A stretch of 64,000 nt of DNA, from positions 75,215,992 through 75,279,991 of the forward strand of contig CM077600.1 of the NCBI GenBank assembly GCA_039654915.1. Direction: 5' to 3'. Made by a program: the position numbers and the translations under genes. This document shows positions 22,548 through 34,304 of the stretch, piece after piece. The notes under the pieces are model-generated. The model ran no database searches. It was not told the origin of the DNA and saw only the letters and a program-made list of their open reading frames with translations. This DNA comes from Aquilaria yunnanensis. Lineage: Eukaryota > Streptophyta > Magnoliopsida > Malvales > Thymelaeaceae. Each line of letters begins with the position of its first letter. The stretch's first letter is position 1.

Positions 22548-23054
22548 TTACACCTCTGTTTCTATTTTCTCAGAGTCACTTTCTCCTCCTATTACCGCTT
22601 TACCGTCCATGCTCTTTTCTCCTGAAGTCTGTCCCTGAACTTTCATTGGGCTTTGTCTTGCCTTCACAAAGACTTTCCTTACTTCAACCTGATTAATGAA
22701 TATTTCCGCGTCTCCTTCCTTTACGCTGAATGTGACCATTAGGTACTTCAAATTTGGGTGAATGTGAAGATTTCCTTGTGTCTGCCTTTCGAGGATGGTG
22801 TTATATGAAGAAGGGACATCTATGATGATGAATCTTGTCATTGTGGAGCCAAAGAGCTCTTTATTGTTCTGAACCGAAGTTACCCTTAGCATTAAGGGAG
22901 GATCGATCCACCTGAGCACAGGGAGTTTGGTGGGGCCTACGCCGAAGGTAGGCGAGGTAACGGGTTTGAGATCACCTTTGGAGATGCCCACGTTTGGCAA
23001 CAAGTGGGAGAAAAGAATGTTGGCGTTGTAGCCATCATCGATGAGCATTCTGTT
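22548..23054 (-). pseudogene. pol: Tat aspartic protease, element A
   Basis: The motif region RMLIDDGYNANIL (near 23048) stands where the family has a D-x-G-S/A catalytic triad, followed by FGVGPTKLPVLRW and FIIIDVPSSYNTILER, a strand-loop pattern usual for the Tat protease. The second catalytic-motif residue is Asp here. An acidic tail leads to RT. Confidence 0.8.
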
Positions 23055-24790
23055 GATATCTTAGTTCCCTATCCTTGCAATGATTAGGAGGGGGTTGTCA
23101 AGAGGGTATTTCATGGTAAGCCCATCTTTCCAAACAAGCTTGTTTGATGGGTTTCCGAACCCCATCATCAAGATTTCCCAAACTTTCCTTTTCCTCTCGG
23201 TCGAGGGTATCCCAGTGGTGATTGTTTGGATCACTCCCGCCGGAGGTGGCGGATGCTTTCTGGGACTTTGGTTCCGATGTCGGTCAAAGTTGTAGTCCTC
23301 ATCTTCTCCTTTCCTCTCTCTTCCCTTCTTCCTTTTGGGGGATGGCATCTGTAGGTAGCGGCGAAGTTTCCCCTACTTGATTAAAGATTCAATGTACTTT
23401 CTTAGCTAGAAGTAGTCCTTGGTGTCATGCCCGTGGTCTCGGTGGAACTGGCAGAACTTTTTCATGTTCTTTTTGTTGTCTGAGCTCATGGCCTTTGGTC
23501 TCTGAGTCAAAGTTCCTTGTCTCTCTAAGGCCATCAATATGTTCATCCTTGTGGTGTTCAAAGGAGTGAACGACATCGATTTCTTCTCCCTTTATTTCCG
23601 AGGTCTACCGCCCCCTCGGTTAGGTATCGAGGTTGGTGACTTTAACCCTCGGAGTGATTGTGATCAGATTTCGGCCTTTCCATCCTAAGCTCTTCAACCA
23701 TCATGTGCTATTCCACCCTTCTGTAAAATTCTCCGAAGGTGTCATGGGGTTCCTTGGAGAACTCATAGAAGAGTTGTGAATCTCTCTAAAGTCCCCTGGT
23801 CATGGTGAGGATGCAGATTTTGGGGCGGAAGTCAGACACACTTAGGGTTTCTCAGTTGAACCTCTCAACATAGTCCCAAATGGTCTCCCCATTCTTTTGG
23901 GCTATGTCAAACATTTGGACAGACATCTTCACCATCGGTCTACTTTCGATGAATTACTGGGTGAATGCGGTGGATAACTCCTGGAAGCCCATCATGGTTT
24001 CGGGACCCAGGGAGTTATACCATGCAGTTGTCAGCCCTGAAAGGGTGACTTTGAAGGACTTGCAGAGGGTGGCATCATCAGTGCCGTGCAACACCATGTC
24101 GCACTTATATTTCATCAAATGAGCTTGGAGATCCTTACGCCCATCATACTTTTCAAGGCATAGGTGCTTCTATTACTACACAGATGATGGGCAACTGTTC
24201 TCTGGTGAAGGTCTCTGACAACCTTGACCAGACATGTTTTCGAGAAATTTGTGTTTCTACCTTCTCCAACCTCTCTAGGATCTTCTCCATAAGGGTGGCA
24301 GTACTGTCTTCTCCCCATTGCCTGGTAGTCACCGAAAACGGAGAGTAACGTCTTCTTTTTGGAGAGAAACTGTATCAGCGGGGAGATTGGGACTTCCCAT
24401 ATAGTGACGGACTTCGCTGGTGGGAAGTCCTGGGCTCTTTTGACACCGTTTTTCCAGCATGATGTCCTCTGGAGGGTACATTCTCTGTTGAAGACTCATC
24501 ATGAGAACTTCCACTTCCGAAGCTCTGGAGAGGTAACGTTGGGCTTTTCTTTTGTTGGGTACTACGAGAAAGTGCTCCTCTCCTAGGAGGTGGTTGTGAC
24601 CACCTTTGGTTGAGTTGTTGAGTCATTTCAGCCACAACAGAGTGCTGAAAGCCTCATAGAAAGCTCATCATGACCATCAGAGGATGTTCGTCCTCAGGCA
24701 ATGAAGTCTCTATTGCATGTTGTTTAGTTGCTATTTCAGTTTTTTATGCGGACTTGGACTTCGGGAGTCCATTTTCCTTAGAATGTCGGG
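23055..24790 (-). pseudogene. gag: Tat gag, element A, broken
   Basis: The core (about 24165-23650) reads DLQAHLMKYKCDMVLHGTDD, then KSFKVTLSGLTTAWYNSL and SVQMFDIAQKNGETIWDYVERFN, the plant retrotrans_gag pattern. Downstream is the Tat motif FCQFHRDHGHDTKDY (near 23450-23400), a Cys/His segment usual near the Gag C-terminus. An Arg/Ser/Pro-rich disordered N-terminal part lies at 24280-24790. Many stops and some frame changes are present; the exact start codon cannot be fixed. Confidence 0.82.
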
Positions 24791-24819
24791 TCTCAACAAT
24801 GGTGACTTGAGAATGAGTT

Positions 24820-24835
24820 CCCACAAACGGTGCCA
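24820..24835 (-). other. Primer binding site of Tat element A
   Basis: The minus strand reads TGGCACCGTTTGTGGG, two bases from the 5' LTR at 24838. It has the TGGC-CCGT form of gypsy primer sites. The nested derivative has TGGCCCCGTCTGTGGG at 59099-59114. Confidence 0.75.
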
Positions 24836-25812
24836 AATGATTCCCATCAGCATCCTCATTGTATGACATCCAGGCCTAAAGAAGAGACTTTTAGTGTGAA
24901 GGTGTTTGCAAGATTTTGAAGAGCAAAGGTTAAAGACTCCCCAGAATGTGTTTCCAGGGGAGGAGCGTCTGACGCCCAAGTCAGTATTTGTGTGAGTAGT
25001 AGTAGAGAACAGAGAGTGGAGAATAAAGAAAAAGTTTCTCTTTCTTACCAAGGTCCCTCATAGGTATTTATAGGAGGTTGGAGGGAGGAGGGCATTTGAC
25101 ACAACTCATTCAGATCATGACATGTGTTCTGAAGATTTCAGGATCTCATGATAACATATCTTTATGTTATCTACTCATGTACATGCCACATGCATTTTAA
25201 TCATTTGAGTTCAACATGGATATAGACATACATAATTCTAATTCTTAACATTGCACTTAATATAACATGCTATATAGCATGTCAATTTTACATGCAAGTT
25301 ATGTCAAATAAATCCTAGCATGCTACTAAAACCAGACATGTAATAAATGGAACCTAGCATGCTGCTAAACCAAGAAAGAATGTGCACCTTTCTTCTTGGT
25401 TATCTTTGGCAAAAACTTGACGAGGACTTGATCTTGTAGGAGCACCTTGAGGCTTGAATTGAGATGAAGAAATCTCAATGATAATTCACCCACAATGCTC
25501 TAAATAAGTGTCTAATATTTCGGCTTATTTAAAGAATGGAAGGAGTAGACTTTTCTTTCAAGAAATTGGAGCAAATGGAGTGCCAATGAGTGCTTAAAAT
25601 GGCCGGCCACTAAAGGCTATTTATAGATGACCAAAAGGCACACCTTTACACCAAGCAAGGTGTCCTTTAAGCCAAAGAACACTTCCTTTGGCCAAGGGTC
25701 GTCTATGGTGGCGGAAATACATGTCTCTTTGGCCAAGGAACACTTCTTTTGGCCTAAAAGACATTCCCTTTGGTCAAGAGACATCTCTTGGTGCTATAAC
25801 CAACCCATGGCC

Positions 25813-25955
25813 AAATATACATGTCTCTTGATGTCAAAGGACATCATTCTTGGTGCAATAACCACCCCAACCACCTCATGGCTAAATATACATGTCTCTT
25901 GATGTCAAAGGACATCATTCTTGGTGCAATAACCACCCCAACCACGTCCGAATAT
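25813..25955. repeat. 71-bp tandem repeat in copia-2 LTR (left copy)
   Basis: Two units start at 25813 and 25884, each holding ATACATGTCTCTTGATGTCA and CATCATTCTTGGTGCAATAA, with a partial third at about 25952. More diverged relatives with CTTTGGCCAAGG lie upstream (25680-25800). Confidence 0.85.
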
Positions 25956-26084
25956 ACATGTCTATTCACTCAAGGAACACTTCCTTTGGATGAAAGGACA
26001 TGTTCTTTTAGCGAATAGTCATCTCTTTTGATGAAGAGACATACCTTTACACAAAAGATGTGTCTCTTGGTGGTTTTGAGCTAA

Positions 26085-26405
26085 AAGCAAGGTGAGCTGG
26101 CACAAAGCTAGCTCAGTATACTACTTATGCACCATTGAGCTCCTTTGAGCTCCAACCAAGGACCATGAACTGAGGTCCAGCTCCTTGCTAAACTTGAGCT
26201 GGAGTTAGCTGCTCTCAGCTGAAGTGAATTGAAGTCTAGCTACATTCAGCTACCAGAAGCTGAAGTGAGCTGACTTGAGCTAACTTGAGATGAAGTCCAG
26301 CTACTTTCAGCTACTTATAGCTGAAATGAGTTGACTTGAGCTAAGGTGAACTACTTCTAGCTGCCTTAGATAGCTGTTCAAGCTAGAGTTAGCTCAATGA
26401 GCTCA
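26085..26405. repeat. AGCT-dense degenerate repeat in copia-2 LTR (left copy)
   Basis: GAGCT, AGCTGA, CAGCTAC and similar words recur about every 10-15 bp, in both orientations, giving many short self-complementary stretches. The other LTR has the same block at 33005-33325. Confidence 0.8.
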
Positions 26406-26448
26406 AATCCTATCTTAAAAGGATCCTGGTGCGCCAAGAATTCCAACA

Positions 26449-27727
26449 AACTCCCACTCGCACTAAGATGTTTTAAACTTCCAGCTCCCACTAAAAAAAA
26501 AACTCCTTAATCCTTATAGCCGAAATAATCTAGACACTTCTACATATATAGAGTTGTGGGTGCGACCTCAGGCACACACACACCAAGTCTCTTCTATTGA
26601 GGTTGTTAGACTCTCAATAGAAGATTGTCCTCTCGTCATAGTTTGAACTTCTTCAAACTTTCTTTGAACACATCAAATTCAAGTGTGTTGCTTAAACACA
26701 TCAAGCTTGCTTGGACACATCAAGTTATGCCTTTCAGACCCCAGACATATGATACACTTCTTAATCACAATCAGTCTCTTTCTTAGAATTTCAACTCCTT
26801 GAAATCCATGATTGTATTAAGCATTAAGTACACATTTCAATCACTTGTCATTCAATCTAGCATACTACTCACAGTAATATGTGGGCCCAAGATTGAATGT
26901 AGTGAACATGTATCATCTTAATGTCTTTCCTTTTAGCTTCAACTACTTAGGTCAATGAGTTAACATGATTACCCAAAAGGAGGATACTCCAGTCTCATTT
27001 CTCTAAGACATTCGACAACCAATCAAAGTAATCATAATTAACTCAACTTCCTAATAGCAAGCCATAGTCACTAAGAGTCTGATTTGAAGAATCTCACACT
27101 AAGCAAGAATAGAGACACTTGCTTAAATTCTTCTCTAGTCGTATTTCATGGTCATGGAACACTTGGAAACACAACCATTAAAGTTCCATAATACACTTCT
27201 AAGGTGTTTTACTCATGTCACTCCCACTTGGAGTGATCTTCATTCCAATTGAGGAGTGTGTCATTTCTCCCTCTTAAAACACCATGAAGTGTACTCCTCT
27301 TAACACATAAAAGGAGGACATGTCAATAACCATGAAATTTCTCCATGTAAGCCTTTGCTTACATCTAACATAGGCTAGGATGTATGAATGGTCATACAAA
27401 CTGAATGCACCAAAGCATTGAATCTTGATTACTCATAATCAAGGCGACCATAAAAGCTAAAGTGTCATGTGTTGGAGCATGACTCCCACTTAAATGTATT
27501 ATTCATTTAAGTTTCATTTAAGTCTTTAGCCAATCTCATCCTTAATCTTATACAAAGATCAAGGGTGAATGACTTGTGTGAGAAAGTCATCCTCTGCCTA
27601 TGTTCGACATGTTCATTTGTTCGTTGTGATTCATGAAATTGAACTGAGTATTTCATAAAATAATCTGTATTATGTCAAAGAAATACATAACATGTGTGAC
27701 ACCAAAGAGGTGCAGTACATCCAACAT
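26449..27727 (-). other. 3' untranslated region of copia element 2
   Basis: 1.28 kb between the end of pol and the 3' LTR. The purine tract on the minus strand at the LTR junction reads TGCGAGTGGGAGTT. A second AGTGGGAGCT word lies near 26482-26491. I see no conserved protein on either strand. Confidence 0.6.
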
Positions 27728-30700
27728 TTACAATCTTCTAAGACCCATTGCTCTAACATGTTGAGCAAATACAAGTGGTGGCAATGGCTTAGTGAGAGGA
27801 AATGCCACCATCAGGTCTATAGAAATGTACTCAATCCTAACTTCACCCTCTTCAATTGCATCTCGCACAAAGTTATATTTCATGCTAATGTGCTTGGTCT
27901 TTCCGTGGTATTTGGGGTCCTTGGTATAAGCCATGGCTGCCATACTATCACTGTAGATAGTAATAGGTTTCTCAATAGAAACCCTGGACTCCAAATTCTT
28001 AAGGAAATAACCTAGCCAAAGGGCTTCTTGTACAGTTGAGGCACATGAAACAAATTCAGCCTTCATTGTGGACAATGCTGTACAAGTTTGCTTCTTACTA
28101 CACCAAGTAGTAGACCCTCCATTTAGCATGAAAAGATAACCAGATGTAGACTTGCTGGAGTCTCTATCTCCTCACTAATCAGCATCAGAAAAGCCACATA
28201 AACCAAGGTCTTTACCTTGGTAACAAAGCCAACAATCCTTAGTACCCTTGAGGTACCTTCGGATCCCCTTGACACTCTTCCAATGCTTCAGACAAGGGTT
28301 GGAAGAATATCTTGCTAGAAGTCCAACCGCTTGGCTGATGTTAGGTCTTGTACATAACATGGCAAACATCAAGCTACCAATGGCACTTAGGTAGGGGATC
28401 TGAGCTATCTCTTCCTTCTCCTTTGGAGTCTTAGGACATAAGTCCTCTCCAATCTTGCAACCATATGCAAGAGGTGTACTCATGCGCTTTGCATTTGTTA
28501 AGTTGAACCTTGCAAGAATCTTATCAATATAAGGCTCTTGGGAAAAGGCCAACAGCCTTGCCTTTCTATCCCTCAAGATCTTAACCCCTAGGATAAAGGC
28601 AGCCTCTCCCATGTCCTTCATGTCAAAGGTGGAAGACAACCATCCCTTGATGGTACTTAACAATGCAAGCCCATTACTTGCAATCAGTATATCATCTACA
28701 TATAGAGTCAATACTGCAAAACTAGACCCAGAAGAGTACAAGTGCATACAATGGTCTTCATGCATCATCACAAAGCCATAGCTTGTGATTGCATGGTGAA
28801 ACTTCAAGTACCACTTTCTTGAAGCTTGCTTAAGACCATAGATAGACTTCTTTAGTCTACATACCTTGTCCTCTTGACCCTTTCGGACAAACCCCTCAGG
28901 TTGTCTCATATATATCTTCTCACTCAAATCACCATTGAGAAAGGCGGTCTTTACATCCATCTGATGTAACTCTAGGTTTAGATTTGCCACGATGGCAAGT
29001 AATATCCTGATGGAAGTGAATTTTACAACAGGAGAGAAGGTGTCTTTGAAATCAACACCCTCCTTTTGTGTAAAACCTTTGGCCACCAAACGAGCATTGT
29101 ATCTTTTTTTACTTCCATCAAAGTTCACCTTGATCTTGAGAACCCACTTGTTCCAAATTGCCTTACGGCCTGGAGGAAGATCACTTAGCTCCCAAACCCC
29201 ATTGAGATGCATTGAATGCAACTCATCCTTCATTGCATTTAGCCACTCTTCCCTCTGTGCACCCTCAAGAGCCTCCTTAATGTTACTTGGTTCATCTATC
29301 TCAGATGCAACCAAGTTTGCCTCACTATCCAAGATCCACCATTCTTTAGGTGGTCCAAATTTCCTCATTGATCTTCTCAATGTAGGTTGAGATGGAGGCA
29401 ACTCATGCTCCATCTCTTGAGGCTCAACATCTTGCTCTTGAGTATCCTCAACTCCCTTTTGAATAAAACCTTCCTCTTGGAAGTCTTGCTCATGTTGGTC
29501 CACAACAACAGGGATTTCTGGACCTATTGCTCCATGTGGTTGAGGTACTCCCTCTAGAGTAGGTGCATGTGTCCCAAGTGTCCCTATGACACTTGGTTGA
29601 TCCTCATCTAGGATCTGGCTTAATGAGGTTAAGTCAGCACATTCACCAACTTTGGGGAACTCATCCTCCACAAAGTTAGCATTCCTTGCATCAAAAATGT
29701 TCCTAGTTTTGTGACTTATATCCAAGAACACATAACCCCTAGATTGTTCAGCATAACCAAGGAAGGCACACCTCCTCCCTCTTGGACCCAACTTTCCGAA
29801 AGGGTGGTCCGTTATGTGAACATAAGCTAAACAACCCCAAGGGCATAAATAGCTTAGATTAGGAGTTTTCTTCTTCCATAACTCATATGGAGAAGAGTTC
29901 ACATTCTTGGTGGGTACTCTGTTAAGGACATGAACTGCACATAGCAGTGCATCACTCCAATATGTGATGTCTAAATTGTCCTTTGCCATCATGGAATGTA
30001 CCATGTCCATAAAAGTTCTATTCTTCCTTTCAGACACTCCATTCTGTTGGGGTGTCCAAGGAATAGTGAACTCCCTCTCAATACCCTTCAAGTCACAAAA
30101 TGCCTTGAATGCATTTGATGTATACTCTCCACCCCTATCTGTCCTCAAGGACTTAACCTTCTTACCTACTGGGTTCTTAACCAAGTGCACATACTTCTCA
30201 AAGCATGCCAAGGCCTCTGCCTTGTTTCTCAGTAAGTAGATGTGGGTGAATAGAGTATAATCATCCGTGAAAGTGATGAAGTACTTAAATCCATTTTTGG
30301 ATTCAACCCTCATTGGCCCACACAGGTCAGAGTGAACTAAACTTAGTGCCTCACTTCTCCTAGTTGTTTTGCCAAAAGGCTTTCTTGTGGCTTTGCCCTC
30401 TACGCATGATTGGCAACTTGGAAGGACAACCTTGGTCAAGGAACCTAGCAATCCACTCTTAGCTAGCTTGTCCATTCTATCTTGACCAATATAACCCAAC
30501 CTTTCATGCCATCTCATTTCATTTGTGACCTCTGTCACATAGCAACTAGGACTTGCAATAGAATGGTCAATTGGCTTCAACTCATAAAGCCCATTATTAA
30601 CTGAACAAGTGCATACTATCTGATCATCTTTAATAATAGACACATTATTATTAAAGAAATTAAAGCAATAATTGTACTTCAACATACAACTTATAGAAAT

Positions 30701-31783
30701 CAAATGTCTACAAATGTTTGGTACATACAATACATCTATTAGATACAAATATCCAATATCCACAGGAATTCTACATGTTCCTATGCCTTCTACTTCCAGC
30801 CTGGCATCATTCCCCACTGAAACATGCTTAGCTCCTTTTGAGAGCTTCCTGTAGGCCACAAACCAGGACCTGTCCCGGGCTATGTGGTCTGTTGCTCCCG
30901 AGTCTACAATCCATAAATCATTGCACTCAGTTAGTAATCTACATGACACAACATGTACAATGGAAGTAGAAGTGTATGTATGTACCTTGGGTGGACCCTT
31001 GCAATCTTTTGCAAAGTGTCCTTTATGCCCACAGTTGAAGCACTTCAGCTTGCTTATGTCTCGCTTCTTCTTGAACTTTTTCTTGGAAGCAGGACCTTTT
31101 CCCTTGCCCTTTCCTAGCCCTCATTTCCCACCATTCTTCTTCCATCCCTTCTGGATAGAAGATGAGGCAACATATGCCCTAGAATGGTCCTTGAGGGCCA
31201 TTACTTCAACCTCAAGGAGGAGGTGACGAGCAATGTCATCAAATGACATTATTTGAAGGTTATGGCGTAAGTTGACCTTCATCAACTGCCATTCCTCATC
31301 AGGCAAGGAACGGATTATTGCTTGCACTTGTTGCTCATCAGTGAGCACATGCCCTGCTGTCTTGAGCTGGTGGATCATGCGTGACATCTCACGCAAGTGA
31401 GCACTCGTAGAGTGATCAGCACGCTTCACATAATTCTCAAACCTGAGAATCATTGAGCGTTGTTTCTCTACAGAAACATCTCCATACTTGGCTTTGACTG
31501 AGTCCCATATGGCCTTGGCTCCCTCAAGCATGGAGAATTCCACCATAATCTCATCCACCATAGTGGAGAGGAGAGTGACTCCACACATAGAGTTCTTCTT
31601 TAGGAATGCCTCATAGGCAGTCCTATCCTGTCCCTCAGCAGGAGGCATGATCTCTTAAGTGAGCACATCAAGAGTATCTTGTTCATTTAAAATGAATTTG
31701 ACCTTCTGTTGCCAAATTGAATAGTTTTCACCATCCAATTTGAGGTCACGGTTTAATTCTGCAACTATATTCTTACAAGCCAT
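27728..31783 (-). pseudogene. gag-pol: copia gag-pol polyprotein, element 2, one frame with four stops
   Basis: ATG at 31783-31781. About 1351 codons in one frame to the stop at 27730-27728, with no frameshift found. Gag: LDGENYSIWQQKV, LPDEEWQLMKVNLRHN, and the knuckle CFNCGHKGHFAKDC near 31040. Protease: WIVDSGATDHI near 30900. Integrase: WHERLGYIG...CQSCVEGK, HSDLCGPM, RTDRGGEY and NGVSERKNRT. RT: HQMDVKTAFLNGDL and LYVDDILIASNG near 28700. RNase H: GFSDAD, STMKAEFVS, then TKHISMKYNF. Internal stops: TAA 31655-31657, TGA 31121-31123, and adjacent TAG TGA at 28177-28172 right after SDAD, where the family has Trp. All catalytic residues I can place are present. Confidence 0.94.
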
Positions 31784-32036
31784 CTACATTGATGCAATTC
31801 ACATGTTTTAGTTCAATTTACACAACAAGACTCAACAAAGCAACATGTGTATGAAACAACTTCTAACATGCTCATATATGGCAAAAGAGATGCATATAGC
31901 ATTCAATCAGAAATGCACAAACATGCCTTCATTGCTTCATACACATATCCTTCATTAGCCTTTATCAAAATCATACCCATATGTATGATCCTAAATCATG
32001 CTTACTACATGCAACATATACATATTCATGACCTAG

Positions 32037-32048
32037 GCTCTGATACCA
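32037..32048 (-). other. Primer binding site of copia element 2
   Basis: The minus strand reads TGGTATCAGAGC (initiator Met-tRNA), two bases from the 5' LTR. Confidence 0.92.
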
Positions 32049-32050
32049 AT

Positions 32051-33377
32051 TAAAGATTTTAGGATCTCATGATAACATATCTTTATGTTTTCTACTCATG
32101 TACATGCCACATGCATTTTAATCATTTCAGTTCAACATGGATATAGACATACATAATTCTAATTCTTAACATTACACTTAATATAACATGTTATATAGCA
32201 TGTCAATTTTACATACAAGTTATGTCAAATAAATCCTAGCATGCTACTAAAAACATACATGTAATAAATGGAACCTAGCATGCTGCTAAACCAAGAAAGA
32301 ATGTGCACCTTTCTTCTTGGTTATCTTTGGCGAAAACTTGAGAAGGACTTGATCTTTGAGGAGCACCTTGAGGCTTGAATTGAGATGAAGAAATCTCAAT
32401 GATAATCCACCCACAATGCTCTAAATAAGTGTCTAATATTTCTGCTTATTTAAAGAATGGAAGGAGTAGACTTTTCTTTAAAGAAATTGGAGCAAATGGA
32501 GTGCCAATGAGTGCTTAAAATGGCCGGCCACTAAAGGCTATTTATAGATGACCAAAAGGCACACCTTTACACCAAGTAAGGTGTCCTTTAAGCCAGAGAA
32601 CACTTCCTTTGGCCAAGGGTCATCTATGGTGGCGAAAATACATGTCTCTTTGGCCAAGGAACACTTCCTTTGGCCTAAAATACATGTCCCTTTGGTCAAG
32701 AGACATCTCTTGGTGCTATAACCAACCCATGGCCAAATATACATGTCTCTTGATGTCAAAGGACATCATTCTTGGTGCAATAACCACCCCAACCACCTCA
32801 TGGCTGAATATACATGTCTCTTGATGTCAAAGGACATCATTCTTGGTGCAATAACCACCCCAACCACCCCATGGCTGAATATACATGTCTATTCACTCAA
32901 GGAACACTTCCTTTGTATGAAAGGACATGTTCTTTTAGCCAATAGTCATCTCTTTTGATGAAGAGACATACCTTTACACAAAAGATGTGTCTCTTGGTGG
33001 TTTTGAGCTAAAAGCAAGGTGAGCTGGCACAAAGCTAGCTCACTATACTACTTATTCACCATTGAGCTCCTTTGAGCTCTAACCAAGCACCATGAACTGA
33101 GGTCCAGCTCCTTGAGCTGACCTTGAGCTGAAGTTAGCTGCTCTCAGCTGAAGTGAATTGAAGTCCAGCTACATTCAGCTACCAGAAGCTGAAGTGAGCT
33201 GACTTGAGCTAACTTGAGCTGAAGTCCAGCTACTTTCAGCTACTTATAGCTGAAATGAGCTGACTTGAGCTAAGGTGAGCTACTTCTAGCTGCCTTAGAT
33301 AGCTGTTCAAGCTAGAGTTTGCTCAATGAGCTCAAATCCTATCTTAAAAGGATCTTGGTGGGCCAAGAATTCCAACA
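32051..33377 (-). repeat. 5' LTR of copia element 2
   Basis: 1327 bp, TAAAGATTT to TTCCAACA on the plus strand; the TG end has decayed to TA. It repeats the 71-bp unit (starts near 32734 and 32805) and the AGCT-dense block (33005-33325) of the left copy. Confidence 0.93.
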
Positions 33378-33810
33378 TGTTCGATCAGATCCAATCCGTA
33401 CCTTCAGAGGTAGATGTCTCCAGCTAGCCATAGGCCGTTTTGGCCAAAGGGCAGGGGTGTGTGTGAGGTCTCTTTGTTAGAGGCTCCTTAATCATTTTTG
33501 TTGTATCTCTATAAGACCCCTTTCGAGCTGTGAGACCCCTTCGGGTAGAGACTTTCTCCGAGGGCTATTAGGGAAGGCCCTTCGACAAAGTGGGTTACCT
33601 TCGAAAGATGTTTTCCTCTGTGGAGGATGGTGGATCTACTTTTTTGAGGTCAGTAGGTTCGTAAATCTGAGGGTGTTGAAAGACGCCTTTTCCTGAAGTT
33701 GGTCATGTTACCTTTTTGAGGTTGTCCCAAGGTCGGGGCTAAGCTAACACTGAAGGTGGTTTTGTGATAGCTTATCAGGAGATCTTAAGGGCATAGCCTT
33801 TTGGCTATCA

Positions 33811-34304
33811 CTCACAAGAGCATTCCAAGTGGTAATAGAAACTCTTAGAAGTGAAGTCAACCATTTTTTTGCTATTCCTCTCAATACAAATGGAAATAGC
33901 CTCAACTGAATGCTATCTTCACTGGCTCCATTAATTCTAAATGTTTCACAAATTTCCAAGAAACTAGCAATCTGGGCATTAGGATCCTAATCTACCAAAC
34001 CGTTAAACTGAACATAAATCTACACCATCTAATTAATATTTGGCTTAATCTTAAAATTGTTAGCATTAATAGAAGGTCTAATAATACTAGATTCCATTCT
34101 TTTAAGAGAAGACTTAGCATATTCAAACATAATCCTTGCTTGATTATGATTTTCTATGATTAACTGCTCTTGATTTTCTCATTGTTGCTCTACTTCAGGA
34201 GGTGATGACCAAAACTTAATGCTGAATGCAAAATGAAGTCCCCTTAGAGTTCTTTCAATTTTTGGATCAGTGTTAACTACTTCATCAGGATGGTTATGAG
34301 TCAT
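33811..34304 (-). pseudogene. gag: Athila-like gag, 5' part of a split gene
   Basis: ATG at 34304-34302 gives MTHNHPDEV. Downstream are SSIIRPSINANNFKIKP, then FLEICETFRINGASEDSI and LRLFPFVLRGIAKKWLTSL, ending at SITTWNALV where Tat element A enters. This is the N-terminal half of the plant Athila-type Gag; the continuation KYFPRIKTTRF is at 14911. Stops are present (after EVEQQ, and around QMV). Together the halves show that the locus was an Athila-like element before Tat A arrived. Confidence 0.85.

Larger units (their letters stand above)
25130..26448 (-). repeat. 3' LTR of copia element 2
   Basis: 1319 bp, TGAAGATTT to TTCCAACA on the plus strand. It contains a 71-bp tandem repeat and a block dense in AGCT words; both recur in the other LTR. 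Confidence 0.93.
25130..33377 (-). mobile_element. Ty1/copia retrotransposon 2, structurally complete
   Basis: 8248 bp on the minus strand with LTRs 25130-26448 and 32051-33377, exact target duplication TGTTC (25125-25129 and 33378-33382), primer site 32037-32048 and purine tract next to 26449. It holds one gag-pol reading frame (31783 down to 27728) broken only by four stop codons. LTR comparison by eye shows a few per cent difference. It is inserted in the 5' LTR of Tat element A. Confidence 0.96.
14912..33810 (-). mobile_element. Ty3/gypsy Tat-like element A with antisense gene, carrying copia element 2
   Basis: Left to right: 3' LTR (14912-15642), plus-strand antisense gene (16378-18861), repeat-rich spacer, then minus-strand integrase, RNase H, RT, protease and gag, a primer site (24820-24835) and a 5' LTR (24838-33810) split by copia element 2. 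The order PR-RT-RH-IN is Ty3/gypsy, and an antisense ORF between IN and 3' LTR is a known trait of the Tat lineage (for example Grande). Without the insertion it is about 10.6 kb. Flanks are CTTAG and CTCAC, a poor duplication, in line with age. It interrupts an Athila-like gag. Confidence 0.92.
24838..33810 (-). repeat. 5' LTR of Tat element A, split by copia element 2
   Basis: LTR parts are 24838-25129 and 33378-33810 (TGTTC counted twice as target duplication), together about 720 bp. The right part ends TTGGCTATCA. The TATA region near 25062-25072 is retained; the G-box reads CATGTG at 25122-25127. Confidence 0.9.
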
